Assembly (NCBI RefSeq): GCF_958431955.1
Contig: NZ_CAUASN010000023.1
Location: 1-37,923, forward strand
Source: an uncultured Adlercreutzia sp.
GTDB taxonomy: Bacteria > Actinomycetota > Coriobacteriia > Coriobacteriales > Eggerthellaceae
Reading direction: 5' to 3'
Length of the DNA: 37,923 nt
Shown: positions 8,005 through 17,300 of the stretch, one piece after another
Layout: each line of letters opens with the position of its first letter
How positions within the stretch are numbered: the first letter of the stretch is position 1
The notes under the pieces: generated by a model
Seen by the model: the letters and a program-made list of their open reading frames with translations, nothing else
Told to the model about the DNA's origin: nothing
Databases searched by the model: none
Position numbers and translations under genes: made by a program

Positions 8005-11000
8005 CTAGCGGGCCGCGCGCTGGCGGCGGCGGGAGGCGAGGAGCGCCGCTCCTGCGGCCAGGGCGGCCGCCACGGGCAGCATCGCCGCGGCCAGCAGCGT
8101 GTCGCCGGTTTGGGCGAGCTTGTGGCGGATGGTGGCCGTCGCCTTCCCGGAGGCGTCGCCGGGCCGCTCCTCGGGCAGCACGCCGCCCGAGGCATCCGCG
8201 CCGGGCGGGTAGGCGGGAGCGCTCGCCACCTTCTGACGGCCCTCCTCGAAGGCGTCCCAGCCCCCGTCGGGGGAGAAGGGCTCGCCGGGTGCGGGATGGG
8301 GGCCGTCGGGATCCCACGCGCTCGGCGGCGTCCCGTAGCCGACGGCCACGTTGCCGATGTCGGCGTCGAGCGCGTCGGCGGTCACGAGGGCGTCGAAGGC
8401 GAGGACGATCTCCTGGCCGCCGTAGAGCTGGCCCGCGGCCACGGCGAGGATGCGCGTCGCGGGGTCGTAGGCCGTATCGTCCACGGCCACGGTGGAGCCG
8501 TCGGGCAGCGCGAGGCGGATCGTGCCGGCCAGGGGTTCCAGGCCGCGGGGCACGTCGTCGCGGATGACGGCGTCCATCCAGCCGGTGGCCGGCCCCCCGT
8601 TGCGCAGGGCCACGGTGTAGCGCACCGTGTCGCCCACGCGGGTGGTCCCGTCGCCCCGCGTGAGGTTCTCGGCGGCCTTCTCTATGGACACGTCGCCCTC
8701 GGCCGGGTCGTCGGGGACGACCGGCGCGGGCGAGGCGGGCGGGGTGGACGCGACAGGCTCGCCCGCGGGCGGCTCGGCCGGCTCGCCGGGCTCGGGGCCC
8801 TGGGGCCGCGCGTCCGGGCTCTCGGAGGGCACCTTGCCATGGACGTGGGCGACGTTGGCGGCGTCGGCCCCCAGGGCCCCCTCGCCGACCACGGCGTCGA
8901 AGGTGAGCACGGCGGCATGCCCGCCCCACAGGTCGCCGACTGAGACGGCGATGGTGCGGCTCGCCGCGTCGTAGGCGGCGTCGGGAACCTCGACGGCCTT
9001 CCCGCCGTCCACGGCCAGGCGGATGGTTCCGGGCACCGGCTCGATGCCCGCCGGCAGCGGGTCGCTCACGACGGCGCCCATGAGGCAGCTGTTCGCCGGG
9101 CCGTCGTTGCGCAGCTCCACGGTGTAGCGCAGCACATCGCCCAGGTGCGTGACCCTCGCATCGGGGTCGGAGAGGTTCTCCACGGCCTTGGACGCCTCCG
9201 GGCGCGGGTCGGCCGGGGCCACCGTGCCGCCGCCGGGAGGCGTCGCCGGGTCGGTGTCGGGCGGCGCCACCGGGCCTACGTCGGGGCCGTCCGGGTCGTC
9301 GGGGTTGGGGCGCTTGCCCGTAGCCGAGGCCACGTTGCCCAGATCGGCCGCGCCCGCGCCGGGCGCCGCCGCGTCGTCGCGCACCGTGCACTCGAAGGTG
9401 AGCGTGGCCGACGCGCCGCCGGCCACGTCCCCGGCGGGGGCCGAGAGCACCTGCCGGCCGTCGGCGCCGGGCGCCGAGAGCGAGAACTTCCCCACGTCGC
9501 CGGCGGCGGCCGCGTCGGCCCGCACGAGCGCCGTGTCGGCGATGCCGTCCCGCGGGTTGCTCAGGCGCACCGAGCGCTCGTCCAGGTCCAGGCACGCCGG
9601 CAGCGGGTCGGATATCACCACGCCGGTCCAGAGGGACCCCGCCGCGCCGTTCGAGGCCGTCACCGTGTAGCGGATGCGGTCGCCGGGCTGCGTGGGGCCG
9701 TCCGGGTGCGTGAGGTTCTCTGCCTCCTTCGAGAGGGCGGGCGCGGGCGCGATCTTGGGCTGGGGTCTCACCGTCACGCCGTAGATCCAGGTGCTGCCCG
9801 TGTAGGCGCCGTTGGGCTCCTGCTTGAAGGTGAGCTGCCCGCGGCCCACGGCCGTCGGGTCGAGCACGAGGGTGTAGGAGCCGTCCTCGGCCCGCACCGG
9901 CTCGCCGTCCTCGCCGCGCAGGAAGTCGGCCTCGAACACGTTGCCCTCGGCATCGGTCACGCTTACCTTGCCGGAGGAGGGCGTGGTCACCTTCAGCAGC
10001 ACGCGGCCCGGGTGCGGGTCGGTATCGCTCGGCTCGCCCCAGGTGGTGACGATCTCGCCGCGGAACACCTTGTCGCCGGGCTTTCCCGGGTCGGCGTTCG
10101 GGTCGGCGGGCTTCCCGGGCCCCGTCGACACCTCGGGTTCGGGCGCGTCGGGGTCGGTGCGGTCCGGGTCGGGCTGGGGCGTCACCGTGGGGTTCGGGTC
10201 GATGGGCTCGATGGCCACCTCCACCCGCGGTACGGTGCCGTCCTCGTCGGGTGCGGCGCTCGCAAGGTAGTTGGCCGGGGCGCCGGCCTTCTTCTGGCTG
10301 TCCGAGGGAGGCAGGAAGCGCAGCGACACCTCGTGGCGCCCCTCCACTCCCACGCCGGGTACCAGGTAGTCGGTCTCCGAGGGCTTGAACGTGTAGGAGA
10401 AGCTCGTCCAGTGGCCGTCCGCGTCGTTGCCGCCGCGCTCCGCGTTCTTGGGGAAGGCGGGCTTGCCGTCGGCTCCCATGATGACCTTCCCGTCGGCGTC
10501 CTTCCCGTCCTCGAAGCGCAGCTCGATGGGCACGCCCACCGGTTCGCCGTCCACGTACAGCTGCACGCGGCCCTCGGGCGAGGCCGCGGTGGGCTTGGTG
10601 GCCTCGCTGCCCGGCCTCCCGTCCACCGTGGACGAGCGCTCGATGACGGCACTCACCTTGAGCGCATGGTCGGAGTCGTGGGCGTTGCCGCCCGGCCTCT
10701 GGCCCGCGTCCGCCTCGTCGACCCACTCGGCCGCCACGTCGCGCACCTGGGAGGCGATGGGCATGATCTCGCCCCAGAGGAAGGCCCGGTGCCCCCAGTA
10801 GCTCTTCGAGAACTCCACGATGTCGGCGTCGGAGCTGTTCTCGTCCGAGTACTGCTTCGACACCATGGTCAGCTTCACGGCGCCGGCGTTGGAGGGGAGC
10901 CGCGTTACCTGATGGCCCGAGCCGTCGTCGACGGTCTCGCTCGTCTCGGGGCCGGTGGGCACCGGTTCGTCCCCGCCGTCGGGCACCTTGTCGAAGGGCT

Positions 11001-12961
11001 GGTAGTAGTACTTCACCAGCTGGTTGCCGGCCTCGTCGGTCACCTTGTTCAGCACCTTGTTGTCGGGGGCGGGCGTGGTGATGGCGTGGCCGGGCGCCGA
11101 CAGGTCGTAGGCGGGCAGCGGCGTGCCGTCGTGGTACTTCGTCAGCGACTTCAGGTACGCCTCGTCGGTGATCTGGAAGTCGAGGAAGCGCTTCAAAAGG
11201 TCGCCGGATTGCTCGGGCTCGCGGAAGAGGGGCAGCACCTCGCGCACGTTGCCGTCCTCGTCCTCGTAGGTGAGCGTGACCGAGATCTGCTGCTTCATGG
11301 CCTCCTCGGGGAGCCACAGGTACAGCTTGCCGTCGGTGAACCGGGCCGGTGCGCCGTAGGGGTAGCTCACGCCGCCCACCTTGAGATCCCAGTCGATGAT
11401 GGGGTTGTCCCCGGCGCTGCCGGTCTTCTCGAGCTCGGCCATGAGGTCGATGGCCACCATCTTCACGATGGGGTTGCTCGTCGACGAAGGGTCGTAGGGA
11501 TAGGCTCCGTAGGCGGAGTCGTAGCTCATGGCCCCGTTGATGAGGGCCTGGTATTTCTCGTTGCTCACAACGCCGTTGCCCCGGTCGACGGTTCCGATGC
11601 GGATAGATCCTCCCACCACGGCGACATTGCCCTGGTTCGCGCCGATGGCGTAGGGGTTGCCGTTTCCGATATGGGGCGCGGAGGTGTCCGGGAGAACGGT
11701 GCCGCCCGCGATGACGATCTCGTGCCCTACGTTGTTGGACACGCAGCCCTGGCCGAGGGCGTTCCCGTGGGCATCGGCCCTGGGGATGATCGTGCCGCCA
11801 TTGATGTAGATATCCCCCGCCTGGGTGCGCGCCGCGTCGTTACTGCCGCTGCCATCCGTTGTCGAGGGGATGCCGCAGTCCAGCGCGTCGGCGAACATAT
11901 AGCTTTCGGTGTCGGGATAGATTTGGGACCAGGCCCAGGCGCCACCTCCGATGCCCGCGCCGTGGAAGGACGCTTTGGCCTCCACGCGCCCGCCGTTGAA
12001 CTCCATGTAGGTGCCGCAGCTCCCGTGGCCGCCGCCGATGCCCGCGCCCATGCCCTGGTTGACGTTGTTGTTCTGCGCAGTTGCCTTGATGTCGCCGCCG
12101 TTGAAGATCATGCGCCCGGCGTTCTCGTGCACTCCGCCGCCGATGGCCGAGGAAAGAATGCCGCCTGTGGCGGTAAGGGATCCGGGGTTGCTGCTCTCCA
12201 AGAGGCCCAGGCGGTCGCCGCCCGGGGTGCTTCCCGCCGTGTAGGTCTTCCCGTCGGCTCCCTTGAAGGTGGTGCCCGCGGGGATGCGGCCGGGATAGCT
12301 CTTCGGATCCATGGCGATGGCGTTGCCGCTGATATCGAGGTTCGGCACGTCGTCGTCGATGACGAGCGTGGTGCCCTCGCCGCAGTGGATGGCCGGCGCG
12401 CGTCGGTCGAGTGTCGCGGTTAAGGTGTTCTCCGACCCCTTCGCGAGGGTGAGCCAGAGCGAGGTCTGGGGCGAGACGGTGTTGCCCCCGGCGTCGCGGT
12501 TGCGCTCGATGGTGACGGGGATGGGGGATTGGATGTTGACGTTGTCCAGGATCACCCGGGCCTGAGTGCCCGGAGCGATCCATATCGTGGCGTCGGCAGC
12601 TGTCGAGGGGTTGTCGTTGCTGACGGTGATGGCGGCGTTGCCGCACACGACGAGCTTGTGGAGCGTGTCGGTGAGCTTGTTCGTGCCCGATCGGGCGGGA
12701 CGGTCGTAGTTCTCGGTGACGAAGTAGAAGTCGGTGCCCGGGGTGCCGCCCGTTACGGTGAGCCCGTACTGGCTTCGGTCGGCGCTGCGGGCCGGGGCGA
12801 CGGAGGAGAGGATGTCGCCTATCGGCTCAGAAAACTCGATGGGGGGGGGTCTCCATGCCCTGGCCTTCCGGCTCTGCGAGGGCCGCCGCGGGCATCATCC
12901 CGCAGGCGAGCGCGGCCGCCAGGCCGAGGCTCAGGAGCGGTCGCTGCCGCTTCGCTCTCAT
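8005..12961 (-). CDS. Surface protein 1: LAQTG-anchored DUF11 protein, phase-OFF at a C9 tract
   Basis: A giant cell-wall protein whose frame is broken after the signal peptide. The start at 12961 follows GAGAAGGAGAAAG and encodes MRAKRQRPLLSLGLAAALAC, cleaved near ALA-EPEG. Nine C in a row (12841-12849) then shift the frame and TGA follows after HRVF, so only 44 residues are made. With C8 or C11 the protein is 1651 residues with no internal stop. Regions in order are a beta-helix-like part (MIFNGGDI, GAGIGGG, IYINGGTI, IVIAGGTV), a YGAPARFTDGKLYLWLP segment, a YWGHRAFLWGEI domain, an Ig-like domain (EPNGAYTGSTWIYGVTV) and three DUF11-type repeats (SKEAENLTHPDG, SKAVENLSDPDA, EKAAENLTRGDG). 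LAQTG at ~1615, a hydrophobic anchor and an Arg tail end the protein. The adhesin role is inferred from architecture. Without the switch it would be called frameshifted, or started at an internal GTG near 12648. Confidence 0.85.
12841..12849 (-). repeat. Poly-C9 slippage tract of surface gene 1
   Basis: Nine G on the plus strand, nine C in the message, flanked by GGAGA and ATCGAGTTTTCTGAGCCG. It encodes the ETPP segment ten codons after signal cleavage. C9 leads to TGA, C10 leads to TAG, and C8 or C11 opens the full frame (ETPP-IEFSEPIGDIL). Confidence 0.93.
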
Positions 12962-13016
12962 GGTCTTTCTCCTTCTCTCGCAGGTCGGCCCGCGCCCCTC
13001 AGGTGCGCTGAACCGT

Positions 13017-13072
13017 TGCCGACCTGTCAGCATACCGTGGCCGAATATACCCCTTCGGCCCGTTTTCCGCAA
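13017..13072 (-). promoter_or_regulatory. Promoter and conserved palindrome of surface gene 1
   Basis: Reading the minus strand, TTGCGG (13072-13067) and TATATT (13049-13044) are separated by exactly 17 bp. The predicted start is near 13037. Just downstream lies the imperfect palindrome TGCTGACAGGTCGGCA (13032-13017), which recurs at the same place in all four surface genes and could be an operator or a 5' RNA hairpin. The leader is ~75 nt. Confidence 0.7.
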
Positions 13073-13171
13073 CCCTGAGCGCTACGGTCGGGGTTGGAGG
13101 TGGGCCGAGTCGCCCGCATCGCCTGCGGAGATACGCGGCTTTCGCGTGATGTTCTCCCGAGAAATGGAAAA

Positions 13172-13192
13172 GGCGGGGAAAAAGTCCCCGCC
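13172..13192 (-). terminator. Minus-strand terminator in the gap between surface gene 1 and the HipB-like gene
   Basis: GGCGGGGA and TCCCCGCC form an 8-bp stem with a 5-base loop. On the minus strand it is followed by TTTTCCATTTCTC. It lies upstream of the surface gene 1 promoter and would stop transcription arriving from the right, consistent with the small minus-strand reading frame at 13234-13383. Confidence 0.6.
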
Positions 13193-13233
13193 CTTGGGTG
13201 GACCAGGGCCTTGCGGCCAGCCCAAAAACTTTG

Positions 13234-13383
13234 CTATTTATACCATGTCTCCAACAGGGTGTCTAGCGCCTCGGGCGGGACGGTGTAAAGTTGATGGGGG
13301 ATGGCCTTCTTAAATTTCTTACGTATAGGTATGATATTATGAATCTCGACAAAGTTAGTACCTATACGTAAGAAACGGGGCAT
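13234..13383 (-). CDS. Possible 49-residue minus-strand ORF or 3' gene remnant
   Basis: An open frame starts MPRFLRIGTNFVEIHNIIPI and ends YTVPPEALDTLLETWYK, with a terminator 42 bases beyond. I do not recognise it. The N-terminal half is unusually AT-rich because it reads through the operator inverted repeat of the neighbouring HipB-like gene. The C-terminal half (RKKFKKAIPHQLYTVPPEA onward) looks more protein-like. It may be the surviving end of a longer gene that was cut when the regulator arrived. There is no good ribosome-binding site, so this is a weak call. Confidence 0.25.
   Translation of the reverse strand: MPRFLRIGTNFVEIHNIIPIRKKFKKAIPHQLYTVPPEALDTLLETWYK
13307..13375 (+). promoter_or_regulatory. 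Promoter and operator inverted repeat of the HipB-like gene
   Basis: TTTCTTACGTATAGGTA (13315-13331) and TACCTATACGTAAGAAA (13359-13375) are perfect 17-bp inverted arms 27 bp apart. TTCTTA and TATGAT with 17-bp spacing (13307-13335) make a plausible promoter. The left arm therefore lies between -35 and -10, and the right arm lies just before the start codon. This is typical of an autorepressed HTH gene. Confidence 0.7.
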
Positions 13384-13384
13384 C

Positions 13385-13630
13385 ATGGACATAAGCCGCG
13401 ATCAGATCATGGCCCGGGGAGTGCGCGTGACAGAAGGGGCCGCGTTGGGAGCCGCGCTCCGGGACCGTCGCAAGAGGCTTGGCTATACCCAGGTAGAGCT
13501 CGCGGACGCGCTGGGATTCAGCCCGCGGCTGGTGGGGGAAATCGAGCGCGGCCGCGGCACGGTGGGAATCGACAAGGTCCTCGCCTTCGCGACGGCCCTG
13601 GGCATCGACGTCGTCGCGTTCGAGAGGTGA
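13385..13630 (+). CDS. HipB-like XRE-family DNA-binding protein, orphan
   Basis: The product is 81 residues with one HTH_3 domain: LGYTQVELADALGFSPRLVG at about 32-51 is the helix-turn-helix, and the rest (VGIDKVLAFATALGIDVVAF) is the family's closing helices. HipB-type antitoxins have this size and ending, and repress their own operons through paired inverted repeats like the one seen upstream. No HipA follows: the stop codon overlaps a GTG (GTGA) that opens only a few codons before the sequence turns into the surface-gene scar at 13669. The simplest reading is a HipB whose toxin gene was removed. A lone phage-type repressor or a regulator of the surface genes are alternatives. Confidence 0.8.
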   Translation: MDISRDQIMARGVRVTEGAALGAALRDRRKRLGYTQVELADALGFSPRLVGEIERGRGTVGIDKVLAFATALGIDVVAFER

Positions 13631-13668
13631 GCGCCGCGGCTTTTTGGGGTAGGAGTTCCACGAACGGC

Positions 13669-13765
13669 GGGGCCCGGCGGCGCGAAGCTGCCGGGCCCCC
13701 GTGCGTGCCGGGACTGTGCCCTGGCCGGCCGCGGAGAGCGAGAAGCCTCCCACGTTGTCGATGTG
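13669..13765 (-). pseudogene. Scar of a deleted fifth surface-protein gene
   Basis: Bases 13669-13725 closely match the 3' end of surface gene 1 (terminator hairpin, then GTGCGTGCCGGG and ACTGTGCCCTGGCCGG against ACTGCGCCCTAGCGGG). The match ends inside the last codons. Bases from about 13727 on (GCGGAGAGCGAGAA, then CCCACGT) instead resemble the middle of surface gene 2 at 15824-15850, where SLSAPGADG is encoded. So the extreme 3' end and an internal piece are fused, with over 1 kb lost between them. It carries no useful frame. This is inferred from by-eye alignment. Confidence 0.6.
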
Positions 13766-13785
13766 CTCATTGCACTGTTTAAGGT

Positions 13786-13826
13786 GAGGTGCAAAAAGTT
13801 AACGTTTTGCACCTCATAGGTAGAAT
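13786..13826 (+). promoter_or_regulatory. Promoter and 30-bp operator palindrome of the RelB/DinJ antitoxin gene
   Basis: GAGGTGCAAAA (13786-13796) and TTTTGCACCTC (13805-13815) are perfect arms around a GTTAAC centre, giving 28 of 30 symmetric bases. TTAACG (13799) and TAGAAT (13821) with 16 bp between them form the likely promoter, so the palindrome covers the -35. This is a textbook autoregulatory antitoxin site. Confidence 0.78.
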
Positions 13827-13860
13827 GGAGTACAATAAGCGAAATGCAAGGAGGTGTGCC

Positions 13861-14109
13861 ATGGCACTCAAGCAGGCGGCTACCCGCATCGACGCAGAGC
13901 AGTATGAGCTCTTCAAGGCCACGACTCGTCAACTCGGCACGACGCCATCGGATGCAATTCGCATGTTCATCTACTCGTTCAACGACTGCGGGGGTTTTCC
14001 CTATGAAGTGAGGACAACGCGCCCCGTGGTGGAGGCCTTCGAGACGGAGCGCGACGCAACACGTTTCGCGACCACGCTTTCTTTGGGAGTGCTCGATGAG
14101 GCGCGGTGA
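13861..14109 (+). CDS. RelB/DinJ-family antitoxin
   Basis: The product is 82 residues. The ribbon-helix-helix N-terminus (LKQAATRIDAEQYELFKATT, then LGTTPSDAIRMFIYSFNDCG) and the following GGFPYEVRTTRP match the RelB/DinJ pattern of a DNA-binding part and a toxin-binding tail. The start was chosen because GGAGGTGTGCC precedes the ATG. In a working module it would neutralise the toxin encoded directly downstream and repress the operon at the palindrome. Its coding end overlaps the start of the toxin remnant by 14 bases, showing translational coupling. The partner is a MazF/PemK-like remnant, not RelE, a combination known in actinobacteria. Confidence 0.85.
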   Translation: MALKQAATRIDAEQYELFKATTRQLGTTPSDAIRMFIYSFNDCGGFPYEVRTTRPVVEAFETERDATRFATTLSLGVLDEAR

Positions 14110-14236
14110 GGTTTGGACGCTGCGGGATGGCGGCTACGCGTCGAAGGCTCTCCTGGGAGAGTGTATCGGCGTTCTCGCTGACGAGGATATGGAATCGGTT
14201 GGTCGCAGCTTGGCGAGGATCCTGGGTCTCGGCTGA
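14096..14236 (+). pseudogene. MazF/PemK-like toxin with the middle deleted in frame
   Basis: A 46-residue frame overlaps the antitoxin gene. The start, MRRGEVWTLRDGGYASKA, is the usual MazF/PemK N-terminus (RRGEVW). The end, LLGECIGVLADEDMESVGRS then LARILGLG, is the usual C-terminal helix (xGxLsDEDMxxV). MazF toxins run ~110 residues; here about 60 central residues, which hold the RNase active-site strands, are missing and the join is in frame. It cannot be a working endoribonuclease. It may still bind the antitoxin through the remaining helix. It was found by reading the sequence past the antitoxin stop. Confidence 0.75.
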
Positions 14237-14280
14237 GGGCCGATGCCCAGACCGTTGGCATCAGGTTGGGATGTTGGCAC

Positions 14281-14312
14281 GGGGTCCGGCGGCGTTGAAG
14301 CTGCCGGGCCCC
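14281..14312 (-). terminator. Terminator hairpin of surface gene 2
   Basis: GGGGTCCGGCGGC and GCTGCCGGGCCCC form a near-perfect stem just beyond the minus-strand stop. It is a homologue of the hairpin at 7952-7983. Confidence 0.75.
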
Positions 14313-14334
14313 CTCTGTGTGTCGGGACTGCGCC

Positions 14335-17300
14335 CTAGCGCGCCGCGCGCTGGCGGCGGCGGGAGGCGAGGAGCGCCGCCCCGGCCGCCAGGGCGCAGGC
14401 CGCGGGGAGGAGCGCCGCGGCCAGGAGGGCGTCGCCGGTCTGGGCGAGCTTGTGGCGGATGGTGGCCACCTTCTTGGCCGCCAGGGAGCCCGGGTCGTCG
14501 GCGGGCAGCACGCCGCCGGAGGCATCGACGCCGGGCGGGTAGGCGGGCGCGGACGTCACTTTCTGGCGGCCGTCCTCGAAGGCGTCCCAGCCCCCCGGCG
14601 GGTCGAAGGGGCTGCCGGGCTCGGGCCCCTCGGCCCCGGGGTCCCAGTCGGAGGGGAGCGTGCCGAGCGCCTCGCCGATGTTGCCGATGTCGGCGCCGAC
14701 GGCCCCCTCGGTCACGAGCGCGTCGAACACGAGCACGGCCTCCCGGCCGCCGTAGAGGTGGCCGACGGCGACGGCGAGCACGCGGGTCTCTGGGTCGTAG
14801 GCGGCATCGGACACGCCCGCCTCGGTGCCGTCGGGCAGGGCGAGCCTCAGGGTGCCGGTCACGGGCTCAAGCCCCTCGGGCACCTCGTCCTTGAGCACGA
14901 CGTCCATCCACCCGGTGCCCGCGCCGCCGTTGCGCAGCGTCACCGTGTAGCGCACCGTGTCGCCCACGCGGGTGGTGCCGTCGTCCCGCGAGAGGTTCTC
15001 GGCGGTCTTCTCGACGGCGATGTCGCCCTCGGCCGGGTCGTCGGGGACGACCGGCGCGGGCGAGGCCGGGGGCGTCTGCCCCTTGGGGTCCTCGTCCGCG
15101 GGCGGCGCCGCGGGCTCGCCCGGCTCGGGGCCGCCCGGGGCGGACGGGTCGCGCGCCGGCCCCTCGGAGGGCAGCTCCCCGAAGGCGAAGGCGACGTTGG
15201 CGTTGTCGGCCCCCAGGGCCCCCTCGCCGACGACGCACTCGAAGGTCAGCACCGCGGCGTGGCCTCCCCACAGGTCGCCGGCCGCGACGGCGACGGTGCG
15301 GCTCGCGCGGTCGTAGGCGGCGTCGGGGACCTCGACGGCCTTGCCGCCGTCCACGGACAATCGGATGCTGCCGGGCACCGGCTCGATGCCCGCCGGCAGC
15401 GGGTCGCTTATGACGGCGCCCATGAGGCAGCTGTCGGCCGCGCCCGCGTTCTCCAGCGCGACGGTGTAGCGCAGGCGGTCGCCGATCCTCGTGACGCCCT
15501 CGTCCGGCCGGGTGAGGTTCACCGCCGCCTTGGACATGCGGATGTCCTCCGCGCCCGGGTCGGCCGGGGCCACGGTGCCGCCGCCGGGGGGAGTGGCCGG
15601 GGGCGTGTCGGGCGGCGCCACCGGCCCCGCGTCGGGGCCGTCCGGGTCGTCGGGGTTGGGGCGCTTGCCCTCCGCCGAGGCGATGTTCTCGAGGTCGACG
15701 GCCGCCGGGTCGGAGAAGTCGAGCTCCCCGCGCACCGTGCACTCGAAGGTCACGGTGGCGGGGGATCCCTCGGCCACGCCGCCCGCGGGCACCGAGAGCA
15801 CCCGCCGGCCGTCGGCGCCCGGCGCGGAGAGCGAGAACTTCCCCACGTCGCCGGCGGCGGCCGCGTCGGCCCGCGCGAGCGGCCGCCCTTCCAGCCCCTC
15901 CCAGGCGTTCGTGAGCCGCACCGAGCCCTCGTCGAGCTCCAGGCACGACGGCAGGGGGTCGGATATCACCACGTCCGTCCACAGCGACCCCCTGGCCGCG
16001 TTCGTGGCCGTCACCGTGTAGCGGATGCGGTCGCCGGGCTGGGTGGGGCCGTCCGGGTGCGTCAGGTTCTCGGCCTTCTTCGAGAGCGCGGGCTCGGGCG
16101 CAATGGCGGGGTCGGGGGCCACGACCACCTCGCTTTTGGGGGTGTCCTCCTCGGCCGGGTTGTCGCTGGCCAGGTAGTTCTTCAGGGGCAGGTAGCGCGC
16201 CGAGATCGTATGGCGAGCGCCCGGCGCCATGAGATCGCCCGCCTGGAACGACCATGACACCACCGTGTGCTCGCGCCCGTCCGCGTCCTTCACGATGCGG
16301 GCGTTCGGCGTGAGGGGCGCCCCCTCGTCGTCCACCGCCCCGGGCAGCACGATGGCCACCGGCTCTCCCGCCGGCTCCCCGTCCACGTACAGCTGCACGC
16401 GGCCCTCGGGGGCCTTGCACGTGGCCGCCGTGGGCGTGCCGTCGGCGAAGGTGCCGCTCGTCACGTCCACCTCCACGTCGAGGACCTTGGCCGGGTCCTG
16501 CGGGTCGGCCACCTCCGACCCGTCGCCCCACGCCGCCTTCACCGAGGCCACCGCCGAGGGAACGGGGGTGATCTCGCACCAGCCGGTGGCGCGGTGGCCC
16601 CAGTAGCTGTCCTTGAAGCCCTCGGTGTCGGACCACTGGGACGAGTCCATGGTGAACTTCATGACGCCCACGTCCGCCGACAGGGAGGTGAGGGGGTTGC
16701 CGGCGGCGTCCGAGGTCACCTCGGGACCGAGGGGGCTGCCGCCGCGCTTGTCGTAGGGCTGGTACTTGTAGGTCACCTTCGACACGTCCGTCAGCTCCTT
16801 GCCGTCGCTGACGCGGTTGCCGTTGTTGTCGGTGACGAGCCCGGTGAGGGGCGGCTTCTGGGAGGCCAGGTCGAAGGTCTCGAACCCGAGGCCGTCGTAG
16901 GGCTTGGTGAGCGAGTCGAGGTAGGAGGCCGGCAGCTCGAAGTCGATGTAGCGTTTCAGCACGTCGCCGCCCTGGTCGGTGCCGGGATCGCGGAACAAGG
17001 GCTCGATCTTCTGCTCGGTTCCGTTCTTGTCGATGTAGGACAGCTCGACGGAGATCTCCTTTTCGATGGCGCTCTTGGGCAGCCACAGGTACAGCTTGCC
17101 CTCGTCGAAGGTGGTGGGCGCCCCGTAGGCGTAGGGCTGGCCGCCCACGGTGAGGCTCCAGGTCTTGATGACGTCGTTCAGGTCGTCGTCGGTGATGCCC
17201 GCCTCGGCGTTGCGCTTCGCGATCTCGGAGGAGAGGTTCACGGTCACCTTGAACACCTTGTTCGGGTCGGCGGGGTCGCTCGGGTCGTAGCCGTCGGCCA

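Noticed and set aside
9145..12423. A >1000-codon open frame on the plus strand antisense to surface gene 1 (and a similar ~1500-codon one at 26065-30690 antisense to gene 4)
   Set aside because: Composition is Gly/Val/Ala/Arg/His-rich with no domain sense. It arises because GC-rich codons lacking T and A leave the antisense frame open. Signal peptides, sorting motifs and terminators all support the minus strand.
8005..12648. Starting surface proteins at internal GTG codons just after the tract
   Set aside because: These starts lack Shine-Dalgarno sequences and would remove the signal peptide from a sortase-anchored protein. The true start with signal peptide is upstream.
12841..12849. Programmed ribosomal frameshifting at the C run instead of phase variation
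   Set aside because: Genes 1 and 2 need a shift in one direction and gene 4 in the other at the same C9 length, and no downstream stimulatory structure is shared. Not fully excluded for single genes.
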